The notes under the pieces: model-generated | The model's input: only the letters and a program-made list of their open reading frames with translations | What the model was told of the DNA's origin: nothing | Databases searched by the model: none | Made by a program: the position numbers and the translations under genes | In this document: in pieces, positions 58,001-61,699 of the stretch | Position numbering within the stretch: the first letter of the stretch is position 1 | Layout of the letters: each line of letters begins with the position of its first letter | Source: Diphasiastrum complanatum | Taxonomy: Eukaryota; Streptophyta; Lycopodiopsida; Lycopodiales; Lycopodiaceae | DNA: 64,000 bases | NCBI GenBank assembly: GCA_029204225.1 | Contig: CM055109.1 | Location: forward strand, 21,074,349-21,138,348 | Reading direction: 5' to 3'

Positions 58001-60128
58001 CAAGAATTGAGTTTGTAGTGTGCCCTTCTCTAGAGATATGCTGCTCTCGGGGTCTCCTACAAAGATCTCTCTCAACAACTTGAACAATCAACTACCAAGT
58101 GAGACTAGAATGAGTCTATTTGTGCTATTTGAAGTCCCCTTAGGCTTATTGCAGGAGGATCCCTATTTACCTGAGTCAAGGCCCCGCTTTTTCAAAGTTT
58201 TTTTAATCGATTATGGTAGCTGTTTACACACTTTCAAATATTGTGGTTCTGCAGCTGATTCTGGAGTGGGGAGTAGGGATTGCAGTTATTGTTCGCTGTT
58301 TCACTGATAAACAGGGCACAAGTCACCAAATTGTGGATAAGCTTGGTGATAGTTTTTCTAGAGCACCATTTGCAGCTGTTGTGGTAAACTTCTTGACACC
58401 TGCAACTATGATATTATCTTTCTGTAGAAAAATTGGTTTCAAAGTCTTCGTGCGAATCTGTCTCATTGAGCTGCCATTGATTGCATCTCTGTGCTGTTTA
58501 TGCATTTCAGAATTTCATTGATTGAGTCTATGCTGTAATTTGAGCTGTTTTCAACATAACAGCTCCATCTGGTGGAAAGTATGCTTTTGTACTACTTGCA
58601 AAGTTTTCACTCTGGCAAATTTGATGTATCTAATTACGAATCATCATTAGCCACAGGAAAAGAATATTTAGCCTGTCATAGGACAGATTCATATTTGTAT
58701 GTCCTACTGAGAAGATAACTTTGTGATCGTCAATGTTGCTGCTCTCTTCCTATGTTGGCTTCGTCATCCAGATTGATGCACCTAATTGTCATGATGAGCC
58801 AATTTAAAGAAAATTACTATCCCCACCCTAGTTGATGCTGGCATGTTCTTAAATGGCCACTAATTTCATGTCCATTATCAACCTTAAACGTTGGAACAAA
58901 TTGAGGCAAATCAGTAATTCTGAGAAGTGCATTGCCAAACATAACGAAGAATGTTTCAGGAGGTGCCAAATCCTCGGCTTGCACCTTTTAAAAAATCTCC
59001 ATGTCTCTATTCAGGTTGTTGAAACACTTACAAATGTTTCTAGTGCAAAAGCCTTGACGGTTCAATTCCAGCACCTATCTTCTTACTGTCTGGTGTCGTA
59101 CAAAAAAATCAATGTTTTTCACATGGTTATAAGATGTAAAGTAAAACGTTGGAGACATAGCAGGAACGTCGCTACGTCACAAGTTTTTGTAGATCAGTTT
59201 CCCAAGCAACACGTCCGCTCATGATTACCTCTACATGTGATTCCTGTGCAAGGGATGGAATGCAAGGTTTTACTTGGGTTTTGAGTTTAACTTTGTTGCT
59301 TTGATTACCCTTGCCCATGGTGGTTTTTAAATGCTGAAAGTTTATCCATGTTTCTTGAACTCTGGTATGACTTGTATCCTTTTGATTTGGAAAATATTAT
59401 GTCTGACATGAAACATGAGCTAACGTTTTATAAATTTAAGGTTGTTTTAACCACTAGGCAGTTGGTTGTTTTCTCTTTTGCAATGTTTTTATATCTTGGT
59501 TAACTTATAACTTCCTCATGTGTATATTTTCATGTCAAAGAGTATTTCAATTCTCGGAGACAATATTTTATGTTTTTTAAATGTGGTTGACAAAATTAAT
59601 TTTCATTGAATGTCCTGGAGTTGACGTTTTGATGCAGGGTTCATGTACCGTTGTTTCCTTACTTGGCACTGTACCACTGGGAGAGCTTTTCTTTTTCCAT
59701 ATCCTTTTGATGAGGAAGGTATTGACCATCCTCCTCAAGGATGCTTAAATATTTCCTAGATGCACTTTGGATTCAATACAAACTTACATGTGATGGCCAA
59801 ATAAAGGCTTTTTGTAAAGCAATGCAGCACAAAGATTATATTAACACCAAATTTTCTGGAGATGACAAGAGTCAAACAGTTATCCCGATTTCATTCTCCT
59901 TATGCAAGCCTTTATTTCACATGCTATCAGGGAATTACTACCTACGAGTATGTTGTAGCTATGAGAGCTCAAAGTGAGCCACAAGGTGGGTCAGCTGAAG
60001 GTGATGCTCAAAGTATTCCATCCTCACCAAGCAGTTCAACCGTCACGGGATTGAGTGGCTCTAGCTCTTTGGGTTTTCAGCATGTGGGAGCCTGGTGTAC
60101 ACCTCCAAGAATTTTTGTTAGTCATCAG
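26064..60128 (+). CDS. DHHC-type protein S-acyltransferase, eight exons, 3' end outside the window
   Basis: This gene attaches a fatty acid, usually palmitate, to cysteines of target proteins at endomembranes or the plasma membrane. Joined exons 26064-26108, 51343-51456, 51554-51970, 52174-52242, 52413-52484, 58255-58383, 59638-59718 and 59931-60128 give 375 codons. Features in order are the N-terminus [15 protein letters not shown], two membrane segments, the DPSDPG motif, a variable linker, the Cys-rich domain with catalytic DHHC, membrane segments three and four, and the GITTYEYV (TTxE) motif. All introns are GT-AG and phase 0. The plant clade (Arabidopsis PAT18-22 group) is longer, so at least one exon with the tail is missing here. 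The exact paralogue is not decided. No stop or frameshift is seen in the exons. Confidence 0.94.
26109..28255 (+). other. First part of intron 1, no element recognised
   Basis: Starts at the exon 1 donor. Short frames on both strands (for example 26451-26762 and 27041-27229) have no motif or intron-consistent borders, so I do not call exons. Near 27535-27600, gcttgagttggtgggc and ggttcaattc resemble tRNA A and B boxes and may mark a tRNA-derived SINE fragment. Confidence 0.4.
28260..29001 (+). pseudogene. Ty1-copia fragment, first half of RT (left of a gypsy block)
   Basis: After a decayed spacer the frame from 28497 reads [20 protein letters not shown], then [40 protein letters not shown] and [10 protein letters not shown], the N-terminal half of copia RT. 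A short internal deletion fuses YGLKQ to [11 protein letters not shown], removing the YVDD active site. The frame stops at the border of the gypsy block at about 29002. The copia reading resumes at 33893. Confidence 0.92.
29002..29450 (-). repeat. Probable 3' LTR of the chromovirus
   Basis: It is noncoding sequence between the end of pol and the copia junction. On the minus strand CTATAAGTAG (29151-29160) is a good TATA box. A purine-rich GTCGAGGAGAG lies before the presumed start near 29450. The borders are uncertain because there is no second LTR to compare. Similar blocks (catcacataag, TATA box, gtgcgccc(c)tcc) recur at about 53035-53480. Confidence 0.6.
29496..31952 (-). CDS. Chromovirus RT (C-terminal half), RNase H, integrase and chromodomain
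   Basis: This is an 818-residue open frame. [10 protein letters not shown] near residue 36 is the RT active-site box. [16 protein letters not shown] and the following [12 protein letters not shown] are RNase H. The integrase zinc domain has H...H with CPFCLRNK, and the catalytic region has [19 protein letters not shown] and [17 protein letters not shown], so D, D and E are all present. A chromodomain ([18 protein letters not shown]) lies near the end. Chromodomain-bearing integrases define chromoviruses. The frame has no stop in over 2.4 kb, which suggests a relatively young insertion. It is joined to the upstream RT half by a frameshift at about 31930. Confidence 0.95.
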   Translation of the reverse strand: MSFVFFLLAVTNGPPTFQNVMNNIMRPLLGRCVLVYFDDILVFSKTLDEHVLHLSSVFQLLVHHQLFAKLSKCSFAVVEIEFLGFLICNGRIRLDPHKVRAITNWPVPTDVHHVRMFLGLATHLRRPVPHFATVAAPLHALLKKSSAFVWTSDCQFAFDTLRRAVVEASVLCLPQFDQKFIVETDASNVGLGALLRQSQCIIAYESRRLRSYEQRYFVHEKELLAIIYALKKWHHYLYRVPFDIVTDHQSLRYLFSQRDLSDRQFRWLQFLQSFDFSILYRPGRANTAADALSRLPALLNTLVATIPSWFDDLPSAYLTCSDFHDVYSSAPPMSSSPHQAYSIVDHRLYHYGSLCIPSSLGIRSQLLSDAHSSPVGGHFGFQKSYARLKDHFYWPSLRKELVVLIRTCPFCLRNKYSRAKSAGLLQSWPIPHRQWTDISMDFIIGLPRTRRGHDSCMVVVDRFSKQAHFIPVRSTITVEQCARLFLSEIFRLHGFPRTILSDQDSKFTSLFWTELMRILDVQLFIGSAYHSTSDGQSEVLNRILEDYLRHFVSPSGKDWDQHLCLAEYSYSSSVSTSTGVEPFLLSHGYAPLLPGIPLPPEDTPVTLSSFLSGARELILQASSHLQQVQQHYQASVDRHRRHVEFHVGDMVYLRLRFARHHFIQGHASTEKLAPRYYGPYCILEVLSPVTYRLQLPASTRACDIFHVSLLRAAIEDDAPRDAEFPTAPDLFPLLPAAILQVRLHHSRRRRQIQFLVQWDGRPVEEATWEPIDVFYHTPSLADQARALAALVDSSTSVVAPVVTTPDAVPVDPPGLVVT
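31918..32748 (-). CDS. Chromovirus protease end and RT N-terminal half
   Basis: The 276-residue frame has the protease end ([18 protein letters not shown]), then a linker and [17 protein letters not shown], then [20 protein letters not shown] and [19 protein letters not shown] with the first catalytic Asp. It breaks at [10 protein letters not shown], where the next frame takes over ([16 protein letters not shown]). One indel therefore splits RT in the MPFGLTN block. Confidence 0.93.
   Translation of the reverse strand: MFQGLSYRIGDFSRQADLYIIPLERYDLILGADWFASLGAVTLDLAQQTLTFVHDAVTHSLVGIDSQADFQLISGKQFIRSLSKAHCAALLCVQRAAADSPVTTSPPAAVPQVISDLLHQYAFVFSEPTTLPPLRDVNHHIDLRPGSAPPSRPPYRMSKSERDEVELQITALLDQGLIVPSHSPFGAPVLLVSKKDGSKCLCIDYRALNKLTIRNQYPIPHMDDLFDQLGTSHLFSKIDLRSGYHQIRMHPSDEHKTAFRTHLCLYEFRVLPFGCY
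32797..33930 (-). CDS. Chromovirus Gag and protease N-terminal part
   Basis: Gag is read from about [20 protein letters not shown] onwards, through [20 protein letters not shown] and [21 protein letters not shown] Pro/Ser-rich spacer follows, then a standard CCHC knuckle [14 protein letters not shown], then the protease motif [13 protein letters not shown] at the end. The first 40 or so codons before this are not Gag but read-through of copia DNA at the junction. Confidence 0.93.
   Translation of the reverse strand, partial: HMLANKVDTICNVSHFPRYLAPEPHFARDFRDRVQLATYSGSSDGNLLENWFAKLDTYFQIYPKTDPQKIQLAALHLDGRAATWWRVYRLDPDRDGLQLWPTFRRDLRHAMIDPQWLSRQRDIFRSLTQTGDLSSYTDQFMDLSYLFTDLQPTELISRYIAGLRGALRYDVSSIRPPTLVEAMSLASTLQHKYPHPAPFRFSRPRPSHSPLPSPAPSAPSTVVPTSSLTSPAPRPPPPRPAFVRRYTSAEFADIQQKRLCFRCKSPDHIARNCRQPLPTSTAVFNHEGTTPDESDIYIHISNEPDLSPEPSTDLLPATCHAQLAYATWTGCPGPRSIRLRVRITGREYIALVDTGSTHSFISSYVLSRIRASPIPAP
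33893..34396 (+). pseudogene. Ty1-copia fragment, RT end and RNase H (right of the gypsy block)
   Basis: [20 protein letters not shown] then [12 protein letters not shown] is the copia block that should follow IAYSV. Then [20 protein letters not shown] gives RNase H. After a frame change come [20 protein letters not shown], then KHIEIHYHF and [12 protein letters not shown]. It ends at a stop followed by CAAGGGGGG, which looks like a polypurine tract. Confidence 0.92.
34409..34495 (+). pseudogene. Misplaced copia integrase fragment
   Basis: Directly after the polypurine-like tract the reading is [20 protein letters not shown] then QKS, a copia integrase core segment (usual FxTFIDDFSRxxWVYFLKxKSE). 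Integrase should lie 5' of RT, so this is a rearranged piece, either from another copy or from a tandem. Confidence 0.85.
34500..34680. other. No gene recognised
   Basis: Spacer in intron 1 between the integrase piece and the next copia relic. Confidence 0.4.
34680..35215 (-). pseudogene. Ty1-copia 3' pol fragment, minus strand
   Basis: On the minus strand the frames read [40 protein letters not shown] and AYTVSTLS (end of RT), then after a frameshift [12 protein letters not shown] and [20 protein letters not shown] (RNase H). [12 protein letters not shown] follows in another frame at about 34735-34765. No LTR is visible. It is antisense to the host gene. Confidence 0.88.
35216..35590. other. 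No gene recognised
   Basis: Intron 1 spacer with no identifiable element. Confidence 0.4.
35700..36035 (+). pseudogene. Acidic coding-like relic, unknown
   Basis: A plus-strand frame ending at 36035 reads [20 protein letters not shown], then a run rich in Glu and Asp, then [19 protein letters not shown]. An in-frame TAG sits before it and [10 protein letters not shown] is readable upstream of that. It could be the C-terminal tail of a DNA-transposon or other retroelement protein, but no diagnostic motif is present. Confidence 0.25.
36092..36445 (+). repeat. 5' LTR of the plus-strand chromovirus
   Basis: It starts TGTTACGAGCATGTAACC and ends CTCTTACA, followed at once by the primer site. Its first 110 bases match the LTR start at 61573-61682 on the other strand (tgttacgagc...gtaacc, gaaccctagagaacacag, cagggtcgtgt). 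It holds a perfect 11-bp inverted repeat, 36291-36301 with 36309-36319, centred on CCACGT/ACGTGG. Confidence 0.88.
36447..36459 (+). other. Primer binding site, initiator Met tRNA
   Basis: TGGTATCAGAGCC lies one base after the LTR end. TGGTATCAGAGC is the standard plant site complementary to the 3' end of tRNA-iMet. Confidence 0.95.
36530..36910. repeat. Word cluster in the chromovirus leader, word CCAGCGCTGG
   Basis: The perfect palindrome CCAGCGCTGG occurs at 36552-36561 and 36734-36743. Partial copies (GTCCAGCGCTAAC near 36645, ACCAGCGACCAGGGTGCTG near 36808, ACCAGCCACGGTGCTG near 36880) lie between and after. It is in the untranslated leader between primer site and gag. Confidence 0.75.
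37275..38138 (-). pseudogene. Integrase of the minus-strand gypsy element, N-terminus deleted
   Basis: The frame reads [35 protein letters not shown] and [20 protein letters not shown], then [10 protein letters not shown] and [20 protein letters not shown] and VFHVSRLRK. The HHCC zinc domain and the first catalytic Asp region are missing, because RNase H runs directly into the core. The catalytic Glu position has Gly in GQTGRVNQ (usual GQTERVNQ), so catalysis would be lost anyway. No chromodomain remains. Confidence 0.93.
38107..39243 (-). CDS. RT and RNase H of the minus-strand gypsy element
   Basis: The 378-residue frame starts inside [60 protein letters not shown] and [20 protein letters not shown]. 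RNase H follows with [27 protein letters not shown] and [15 protein letters not shown]. All RT Asp residues are present (the FVDD box instead of YLDD). A stop at about 39307 and a frame change separate it from the protease part. Confidence 0.95.
   Translation of the reverse strand: MWVDYRGLNKITVKHRYPMPRIDDLLDALSGATVFSKIDLKSGYHQVRVREEDVHKTAFRTRFGHYEYLVMPFGLTNAPATFMMMMNDVLRPYMGKFVVNFVDDILTYNAGEVKHMARLRTVLSTLRENTLFANSKKSELFKKEIEYLGHVVSTDGVRPDPKKVVVIVAWPVPVDLTALRSFLGLAVFYRKYVKKYSYIAAPLTDLTQKNRFGEWTELQQASFDQLKQAIAECVTLKIVDPQKPYVIDTDASDIAVGAVLMQEGRLVAFESKKLNPAQKNYPTHEKELYAIVHALKAWRHYLYGSEFEVFTDHDTLRYFCKQPDLRGRQARWSELMQEFLMEIRYKKGAENRVADALSRVVYQMSFVVIENDLLSSCG
39307..40323 (-). CDS. Zinc knuckle, protease and RT linker of the minus-strand gypsy element
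   Basis: Near the start, [13 protein letters not shown] is a knuckle with three rather than four residues between the second Cys and His. Protease has [20 protein letters not shown] and [10 protein letters not shown]. The frame then runs through the linker with [14 protein letters not shown] and [20 protein letters not shown] to a stop after KGQI, exactly before the RT KKDG block. It overlaps the end of Gag by about 100 bases in another frame. Confidence 0.93.
   Translation of the reverse strand: MLSPQDQERAKRENLCFGCLGQHRWKECPRNLMRTTCNLQVDQMNQGHDPMTVEEIEQEANPDVPRLMNVSVVRRVDTAPPALLSKSARQGYQFPNTSLIVMRGQLCGRDVQVLFDTGSSHNVLNSTLVRKLGVNTQPSQYQYTVEMANGKGTEIWDKRVVGIPLTVQSYTEELNFEITRLARFDVVLGICWHTMRKPHIAWDTHVYEFQFDGVMHSLCGERDVPPGQLVSATQLRRTHCEYMCVCFLLDMSTNTSQSSMQCVQTSTNANLDQEIRREFLDVFIDDLPSVLPPKRNVEHKIELIPRSCPVNRRPYRISLKEEEEVRRMVDDYLAKGQI
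40227..41240 (-). CDS. Gag of the minus-strand gypsy element
   Basis: From the ATG at 41240 ([17 protein letters not shown]) the frame reads a coiled N-terminal helix, then a Gag core with [55 protein letters not shown] and [16 protein letters not shown] basic Gly/Lys/Gln-rich tail follows. The frame is open upstream of this ATG, but the leader begins there, so I prefer this start. Known role: it forms the virus-like particle. Confidence 0.92.
   Translation of the reverse strand: MASASNTSQDSQRLDAVCSKVDTIEATLKLILEQLKGKGVSVPERVSGTAMEVETTLSTGHEAELGFQKRKLPTIKDLKPPKFTGAVSMRTTDAVENWLQKWEKAFQMCGIDDETEMIAEATYRFQESAQRWWRKVEKDDLVPTTWEAFRQIFAQNWVPMDEDNRAMQQWSCLKQGNLSVQDYADKYREALLRIPQKVPMYMQIFQFVEGLRESIRPFVRKEQSHDLRGAIQMALCYEDGKKGPDPVVVAGTSGQQPWGRKGKWNKKRKFEGQTNQWQARGDQRKKGAGAPKGKGLYGQPNVSVLQCCRLKTKNVQRGRTSVLDVWDNIGGRNVHET
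41788..41801 (-). other. Primer binding site, initiator Met tRNA
   Basis: On the minus strand TGGTATCAGAGCAG lies two bases inside the 5' LTR, a standard tRNA-iMet primer site. Confidence 0.95.
41804..42359 (-). repeat. 5' LTR of the minus-strand gypsy element
   Basis: On the minus strand it starts TGTTATAGTG and ends GTGTGCAACA next to the primer site. It contains an imperfect tandem duplication of about 75 bases (about 42113-42180 and 42200-42270) carrying GACACGTGTC-like palindromes and ccaagtgtccca. Left and right border motifs (TGTT...AACA) match. Confidence 0.85.
42470..42788 (+). pseudogene. Gag part of the plus-strand chromovirus
   Basis: Reading across adjacent frames gives [20 protein letters not shown] then RKEQ and [20 protein letters not shown], then [18 protein letters not shown] and EQALRYAL, a retrotransposon Gag core. 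The earlier Gag part is absent and the CCHC knuckle is not found before the protease. Confidence 0.8.
42795..43106 (+). pseudogene. Aspartic protease of the plus-strand chromovirus, altered active site
   Basis: [20 protein letters not shown] is the active-site strand. The family form is (V/L)DSGATHNFI, so Ser is replaced by Asp next to the catalytic residue. [13 protein letters not shown] gives the C-terminal block. A stop follows. The next 480 bases contain only shreds of the linker, and RT is missing. Confidence 0.88.
43590..44062 (+). pseudogene. RNase H end and RT-integrase linker of the plus-strand chromovirus
   Basis: [20 protein letters not shown] is the end of RNase H, with ADA lost from VADALSR. 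The linker follows ([20 protein letters not shown], then [12 protein letters not shown]), and matches 62443-62870 on the other strand almost base for base. Confidence 0.85.
44063..45347 (+). pseudogene. Integrase and chromodomain of the plus-strand chromovirus
   Basis: The zinc domain is frameshifted ([15 protein letters not shown], then [14 protein letters not shown] in another frame). The core has [33 protein letters not shown] and [20 protein letters not shown], keeping D, D and E. One TAG interrupts the FRP box at about 44687. The C-terminal part has [20 protein letters not shown] and [11 protein letters not shown], then the chromodomain [20 protein letters not shown]. No polypurine tract or LTR follows. 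Confidence 0.93.
45460..46525 (+). pseudogene. Second, older gypsy relic (RNase H end and integrase)
   Basis: Heavily mutated readable pieces in order: [17 protein letters not shown] (RNase H end, about 45525), [17 protein letters not shown] (integrase, about 45950), [33 protein letters not shown] and [14 protein letters not shown] (46305-46420). Many stops and shifts divide them. It lies directly after the chromovirus end and differs from it in sequence, so it is a separate, older insertion. Confidence 0.8.
46530..47420. other. No gene recognised
   Basis: Intron 1 spacer. A run acggggggtgtagggg at about 47235 resembles a polypurine tract followed by a TGTAGG LTR start, but no readable pol precedes it and no LTR end was found. 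Confidence 0.4.
47423..47905. repeat. Word element, word AACCGTGG, copy 1
   Basis: The left end is a row of hairpins: CCCACGGTTC/GAACCGTGGG (47426-47435 with 47439-47448) and a perfect 17-bp hairpin with a 3-base loop (47467-47483 with 47487-47503), all built on ACCGTGG/CCACGGT. A taattaatt tract follows, then a different cluster (47550-47810), a T/G-rich stretch with poly(A), another attaattaatt tract, and a right end with TACGGTTCACCACGGTTCT. The outermost AGAACC...GGTTCT act like terminal inverted repeats. No coding content. Confidence 0.75.
47550..47810. repeat. Word cluster, word CACAGATGAT, inside the AACCGTGG element
   Basis: CACAGAT occurs more than a dozen times, often as ttcacagatgatacacagattcacagat. 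An inverted block (aatcatctgtgaatctgtgatttcattaatctgtcaatcatc) at about 47655-47705 faces the direct copies, so long imperfect hairpins can form. The overlying frames are not genes. Confidence 0.85.
47906..48040. other. No gene recognised
   Basis: Short intron 1 spacer. Confidence 0.4.
48045..48420 (+). pseudogene. Gypsy integrase C-terminal relic
   Basis: In one frame [20 protein letters not shown] then [12 protein letters not shown] matches the gypsy integrase tail pattern (GPFKIL..INDVAYE..........VFHVSxLK). It is a few tens of codons in decayed DNA, perhaps belonging to the same old insertion as 45460-46525. Confidence 0.6.
48421..49255. other. No gene recognised
   Basis: Intron 1 spacer, probably decayed retroelement DNA, without readable motifs. 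Confidence 0.4.
49260..49530 (-). repeat. Possible LTR remnant with word GTGTCGCTC
   Basis: The word (G/T)GTGTCGCTC occurs three times (about 49423, 49458, 49500), with GAGACACAC and GTGTCGGTT between. On the minus strand TCTCTATAAGAGAG provides a TATA-like box as in the LTRs nearby. No element body or matching second LTR is recognised. Confidence 0.35.
49531..51342. other. Last part of intron 1, no element recognised
   Basis: AT-rich DNA up to the acceptor at 51342. Short frames lack motifs. A poly(T)/poly(A)-rich stretch near 50700-50765 is the only compositional feature. Confidence 0.45.
51343..51456 (+). CDS. Acyltransferase exon 2 (38 codons)
   Basis: It encodes [20 protein letters not shown] and on to VVVYSPV, which is membrane segment one and the start of segment two. 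Acceptor ttttgtag, donor gtaagt. It joins in phase 0 to exon 1, reproducing the contiguous family sequence HTxQVxAITVF. Confidence 0.95.
51554..51970 (+). CDS. Acyltransferase exon 3 (139 codons)
   Basis: It begins [20 protein letters not shown]: the end of membrane segment two followed by the DPG motif. A Ser/Gly-rich variable cytosolic linker follows, then [20 protein letters not shown] and [13 protein letters not shown], which supplies the first cysteines of the zinc-binding domain. Donor is GAG|gtaaac. The linker is of a length normal for the plant clade. Confidence 0.95.
52174..52242 (+). CDS. Acyltransferase exon 4, DHHC catalytic motif
   Basis: This encodes [20 protein letters not shown] then HCR. 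The Cys-His zinc ligands and the DHHC active site are intact. The donor is CGT|gtatgg directly after DHHCR. Reading through the donor would give VWDCLTHE, which does not fit the family. Confidence 0.96.
52413..52484 (+). CDS. Acyltransferase exon 5
   Basis: It encodes [20 protein letters not shown] then SLTL: the end of the Cys-rich domain (NNCVG.KNY) and the start of membrane segment three. Acceptor tttgcag, donor gtaagc. Junction with exon 4 restores DHHCRWLNNCVG. Confidence 0.96.
52485..53030. other. Start of intron 5, no element recognised
   Basis: Begins at the exon 5 donor. No coding or repeat feature is seen. Confidence 0.45.
53035..53480 (-). repeat. Probable solo LTR remnant in intron 5
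   Basis: It shares scattered blocks, in order, with the LTR at 29002-29450: gctacg/gccacg, gcatcacataag, a TATA box on the minus strand (GTATAAATAGG, about 53238-53250) and gtgcgcccctccaacagaggccc. The latter part is tandemly duplicated: gcccctccaacagaggcccatgagcc and again g(c)acccctccaacataggcccatgaac, about 63 bases apart. No pol sequence is attached. Confidence 0.55.
53481..54885. other. Intron 5 spacer with one short tandem repeat
   Basis: No coding exon is seen. A unit of 29 bases (ccactatcatgggtt(t/c)t(a/t)ggcctccaaa) is tandemly repeated at about 54331-54388. Short frames are not supported as genes. Confidence 0.5.
54890..55160. repeat. Word element, word GTGCCGTACC, with a microsatellite
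   Basis: GTGCCGTACC at 54930-54939 pairs perfectly with GGTACGGCAC at 54961-54970, and inside that CGGCAC/GTGCCG (54941-54946 with 54949-54954) makes a second hairpin. A (CA)n(TA)n tract lies at about 54967-55010. After an AT-rich middle the same words return at 55083-55150 (gtgccgtggcac, gtacggcac, gtgccgtacc, cacggcac). Confidence 0.8.
55200..55605. repeat. Word element, word AACCGT, copy 2
   Basis: It opens with a perfect 22-bp palindrome (55202-55223) centred on CCGTTAACGG, followed by more AACGGTTC/GAACCGT words to about 55295, then an aattaattaatta tract. The middle has cccccaaaaacagccccgaaaaaagcc, which resembles the reverse complement of the middle of copy 1. The right end has TGAACCGTGgCACGGTTCA (55567-55585) and CCACGGTTCT. 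It is therefore a second member of the family at 47423-47905, probably inverted. Confidence 0.75.
55625..56095. repeat. Word element, word GGACGCGTCC
   Basis: Perfect palindromes on one core, GACGCGTC, with varied flanks occur at 55671-55684 (CCGGACGCGTCCGG), 55827-55840 (TCAGACGCGTCTGA), 55857-55868 (CGGACGCGTCCG) and 55940-55949 (GGACGCGTCC). Related GGACGCG, CGTCCG and GGACGTGGACGCG words fill the rest. Poly(T)/poly(A) tracts separate them. The phrase ggcccggaccctcatgtatataatata is present twice (about 55897 and 56077), so the element carries an internal duplication. The long frames here are by-products. Confidence 0.82.
56096..57340. other. Intron 5 spacer, no gene recognised
   Basis: AT-rich intronic DNA without motif-bearing frames or clear repeats. 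Confidence 0.5.
57346..57927. repeat. Word element, words CGGATCGCG and CGTTCCGG
   Basis: The left end has a perfect 26-bp palindrome (57346-57371, centre CGATCG/CGCG region) followed by a 13-bp hairpin with one mismatch (57374-57386 with 57389-57401) and another CGGATCGC. A poly(T) tract follows. The right end starts with a poly(A) tract and has TTCCGGGA/TCCCGGA and a perfect 16-bp palindrome (57902-57917). The 450-base middle has a direct repeat (aaccatctactgatgtcca(a/g)atttct at about 57671 and 57729). It lies about 330 bases before exon 6. Confidence 0.8.
57928..58254. other. End of intron 5
   Basis: Sequence between the last word element and the acceptor of exon 6. No other feature is seen. 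Confidence 0.5.
58255..58383 (+). CDS. Acyltransferase exon 6
   Basis: It encodes [20 protein letters not shown], then [20 protein letters not shown] and AVV. This is the rest of membrane segment three, the short loop with the FSR.PFA block, and the start of segment four. Acceptor ttctgcag, donor gtaaac. It is separated from exon 5 by an intron of about 5.8 kb. Confidence 0.94.
58384..59637. other. Intron 6
   Basis: An ordinary intron of 1254 bases with a T-rich 3' end (tgtcctggagttgacgttttgatgcag). The open frame at 58853-59224 has no family motif. Confidence 0.6.
59638..59718 (+). CDS. Acyltransferase exon 7
   Basis: It encodes [20 protein letters not shown] then HILLMRK, membrane segment four with the clade-typical PLGELFFFH. 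Acceptor gatgcag, donor AAG|gtattg. Confidence 0.94.
59931..60128 (+). CDS. Acyltransferase exon 8, TTxE motif
   Basis: It encodes [20 protein letters not shown] with the TTxE motif, then a Ser-rich tail ending [15 protein letters not shown]. Acceptor ctatcag; donor CAG|gtgcac, since the family continues with (D/E)EVxPHLEPGM after this point. If this donor were not used, the frame would run 27 codons further to a stop, giving a short tail unlike the family. Confidence 0.92.
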
Positions 60129-60480
60129 GTGCACTTCTTCATCAAGCATTATCTGAACCTTAGCGCAGAGTCTTTAAGTACTACTTTGGATGCTTTTGAA
60201 CGTGAGTAGAATCATTGAATTCATTCTAGAAGCTTCCTAAATTGATTGATGAGGCATCAGAGGTGGAGTTATTACCTCATCATCAATGGGTAAACTCACC
60301 ACCTGTGTACTCTTCTTCATCATGTGGGATCACACGTTCATTTGATTGACCTCCTTGATGCAAATCAGCAACAAGAATTCATTGTAGATTTTGGATTGAA
60401 TTTCCTTCACGTTCATCTGGAATGTGCACATAAGAATACAGCCATAAACTCTTGAAAATGAGCATCACTTTGCTTATGTC
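60129..60480. other. Start of intron 8
   Basis: Begins at the exon 8 donor. No further acyltransferase exon (expected to start (D/E)EVxPHLEP) is found before the copia fragment or up to the window end. Confidence 0.5.
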
Positions 60481-60484
60481 CACT

Positions 60485-61570
60485 AAAAGCCTCTTCAAGA
60501 TTCATACTTTCTAACTTTTTTTTTTCGGAGCCCGGATTTGAAGGTATGATATTTTTTGAACTACTCACTTCATAGATAACTGCTCAAGCAAGGTGTCTTT
60601 TGCATGCTTAGAGCACACTCCAAAAGAGTGCGGTTTGTTCACTCCGCTAGTCCATTTTGTTCTGGACTATATCATGTTCTTCACAAAGGGAATTAAGCTC
60701 ACCAGATTTGAATTGACCTCCACGATGTGTCCTTAGGATTTTGATTCTCTTTCCAGTTTGATTTTCCATAAGGTTCTTAAATTCAATAAAGAAAGAGAAT
60801 GCTTTAGAAAATAGACAAAAGTTTTTCAACAAAAAGTCATCAACGAATGAATGAAAGTAGGATGAAACTCCAAGTAATTGCCAGTCCCAAAGGTCACAAT
60901 CTATGAGCTCCACTACATCTTTTACACAATGAATACTTGCTTTGAAGGCTTGCCTTGCTTGTTTGCCAATCACACAAGGTTCACAAATGGTGAAATTTTG
61001 TAATATGTTAGGAATTACATGCACCATCTTTCTATCATGAGATAGCTTGAGGCTACCATGTTGAAGATGTCCAAACCATTCATCCATAAAGTGCTATGAT
61101 GATCTTCTAGAGGAACATAGGCATGCTGCCCTAAAAGAGTCTTACGCACATACAATTTGTTGTCATGACAAGAGCTTTGTGCAACCACCTTAAAGTGATA
61201 CCTTATATCCTTGACAAGAAATTTACCTACAAAATTTAACCTCTAGATCTTGATCTGTAAGACAAGCTGCATATAGAAAATTTCTAGCAAGGGTGGGGCC
61301 AACACATCAATTTTAATCTTGTCTTTAAGACTAGAAGGAACTTCAACTTGAACGTTGCCAACTCCCTCTATGCTTTGTGTGCTATTATTACCTAAAATGA
61401 CTTTGTTTTTGTTGCCTTCATACACATAGTCGAGACTCTTTATGAGATGTTGTGTGATACTGCACTGAAGTGCAGGTGCCATTCATCTTTACCTGGAGTT
61501 GACTCATTTGCCATGAAAGAGTATTCATTTTTTCGGCTACTTTCTTTGACAAAATTAGTGGAATTGTCGG
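60485..61570 (-). pseudogene. Ty1-copia protease-integrase fragment in intron 8
   Basis: On the minus strand the order is the protease region (MANESTPGKDEWHLH, then VYEGNKNKVILGNNSTQSIE and GVGNVQVEVPSSLKDKIKI), then integrase: WFGHLQHGSLKLSH, CEPCVIGKQARQAF, VDDFLLKNFCLF, IKILRTHRGGQFKSGELNSL, and PEQNGLAE then a stop and TNRTLLECALSM in another frame. The first Asp (usual HSDxxGP) has become DCDLWDW. No RT or LTR is attached. It abuts the truncated gypsy LTR at about 61572. Confidence 0.88.
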
Positions 61571-61572
61571 TT

Positions 61573-61682
61573 TGCTCACACTGTCTTGCCCTGTTGGTCG
61601 TGTACGCTGGACACGACCCTGACTGTGGTATCTGACCTATCTGTGTTCTCTAGGGTTCAACACTGGTTACGAGCTCGTAACA
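61573..61682 (-). repeat. Truncated 3' LTR of the right-hand chromovirus
   Basis: On the minus strand it starts TGTTACGAGCTCGTAACC and matches the first 110 bases of the LTR at 36092. It is cut off at about 61573, where copia sequence begins. Confidence 0.88.
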
Positions 61683-61698
61683 CTCCCTCCCCCTTAAG
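61683..61698 (-). other. Polypurine tract of the right-hand chromovirus
   Basis: On the minus strand TTAAGGGGGAGGGAG stands immediately before the LTR start. Confidence 0.9.
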
Positions 61699-61699
61699 A

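Noticed and set aside
60129-60209. Read-through end of the acyltransferase at 60209
   Set aside because: The family sequence continues after FVxxQ with the (D/E)EV block, and a GT donor lies exactly there. The 27-codon extension has no family similarity.
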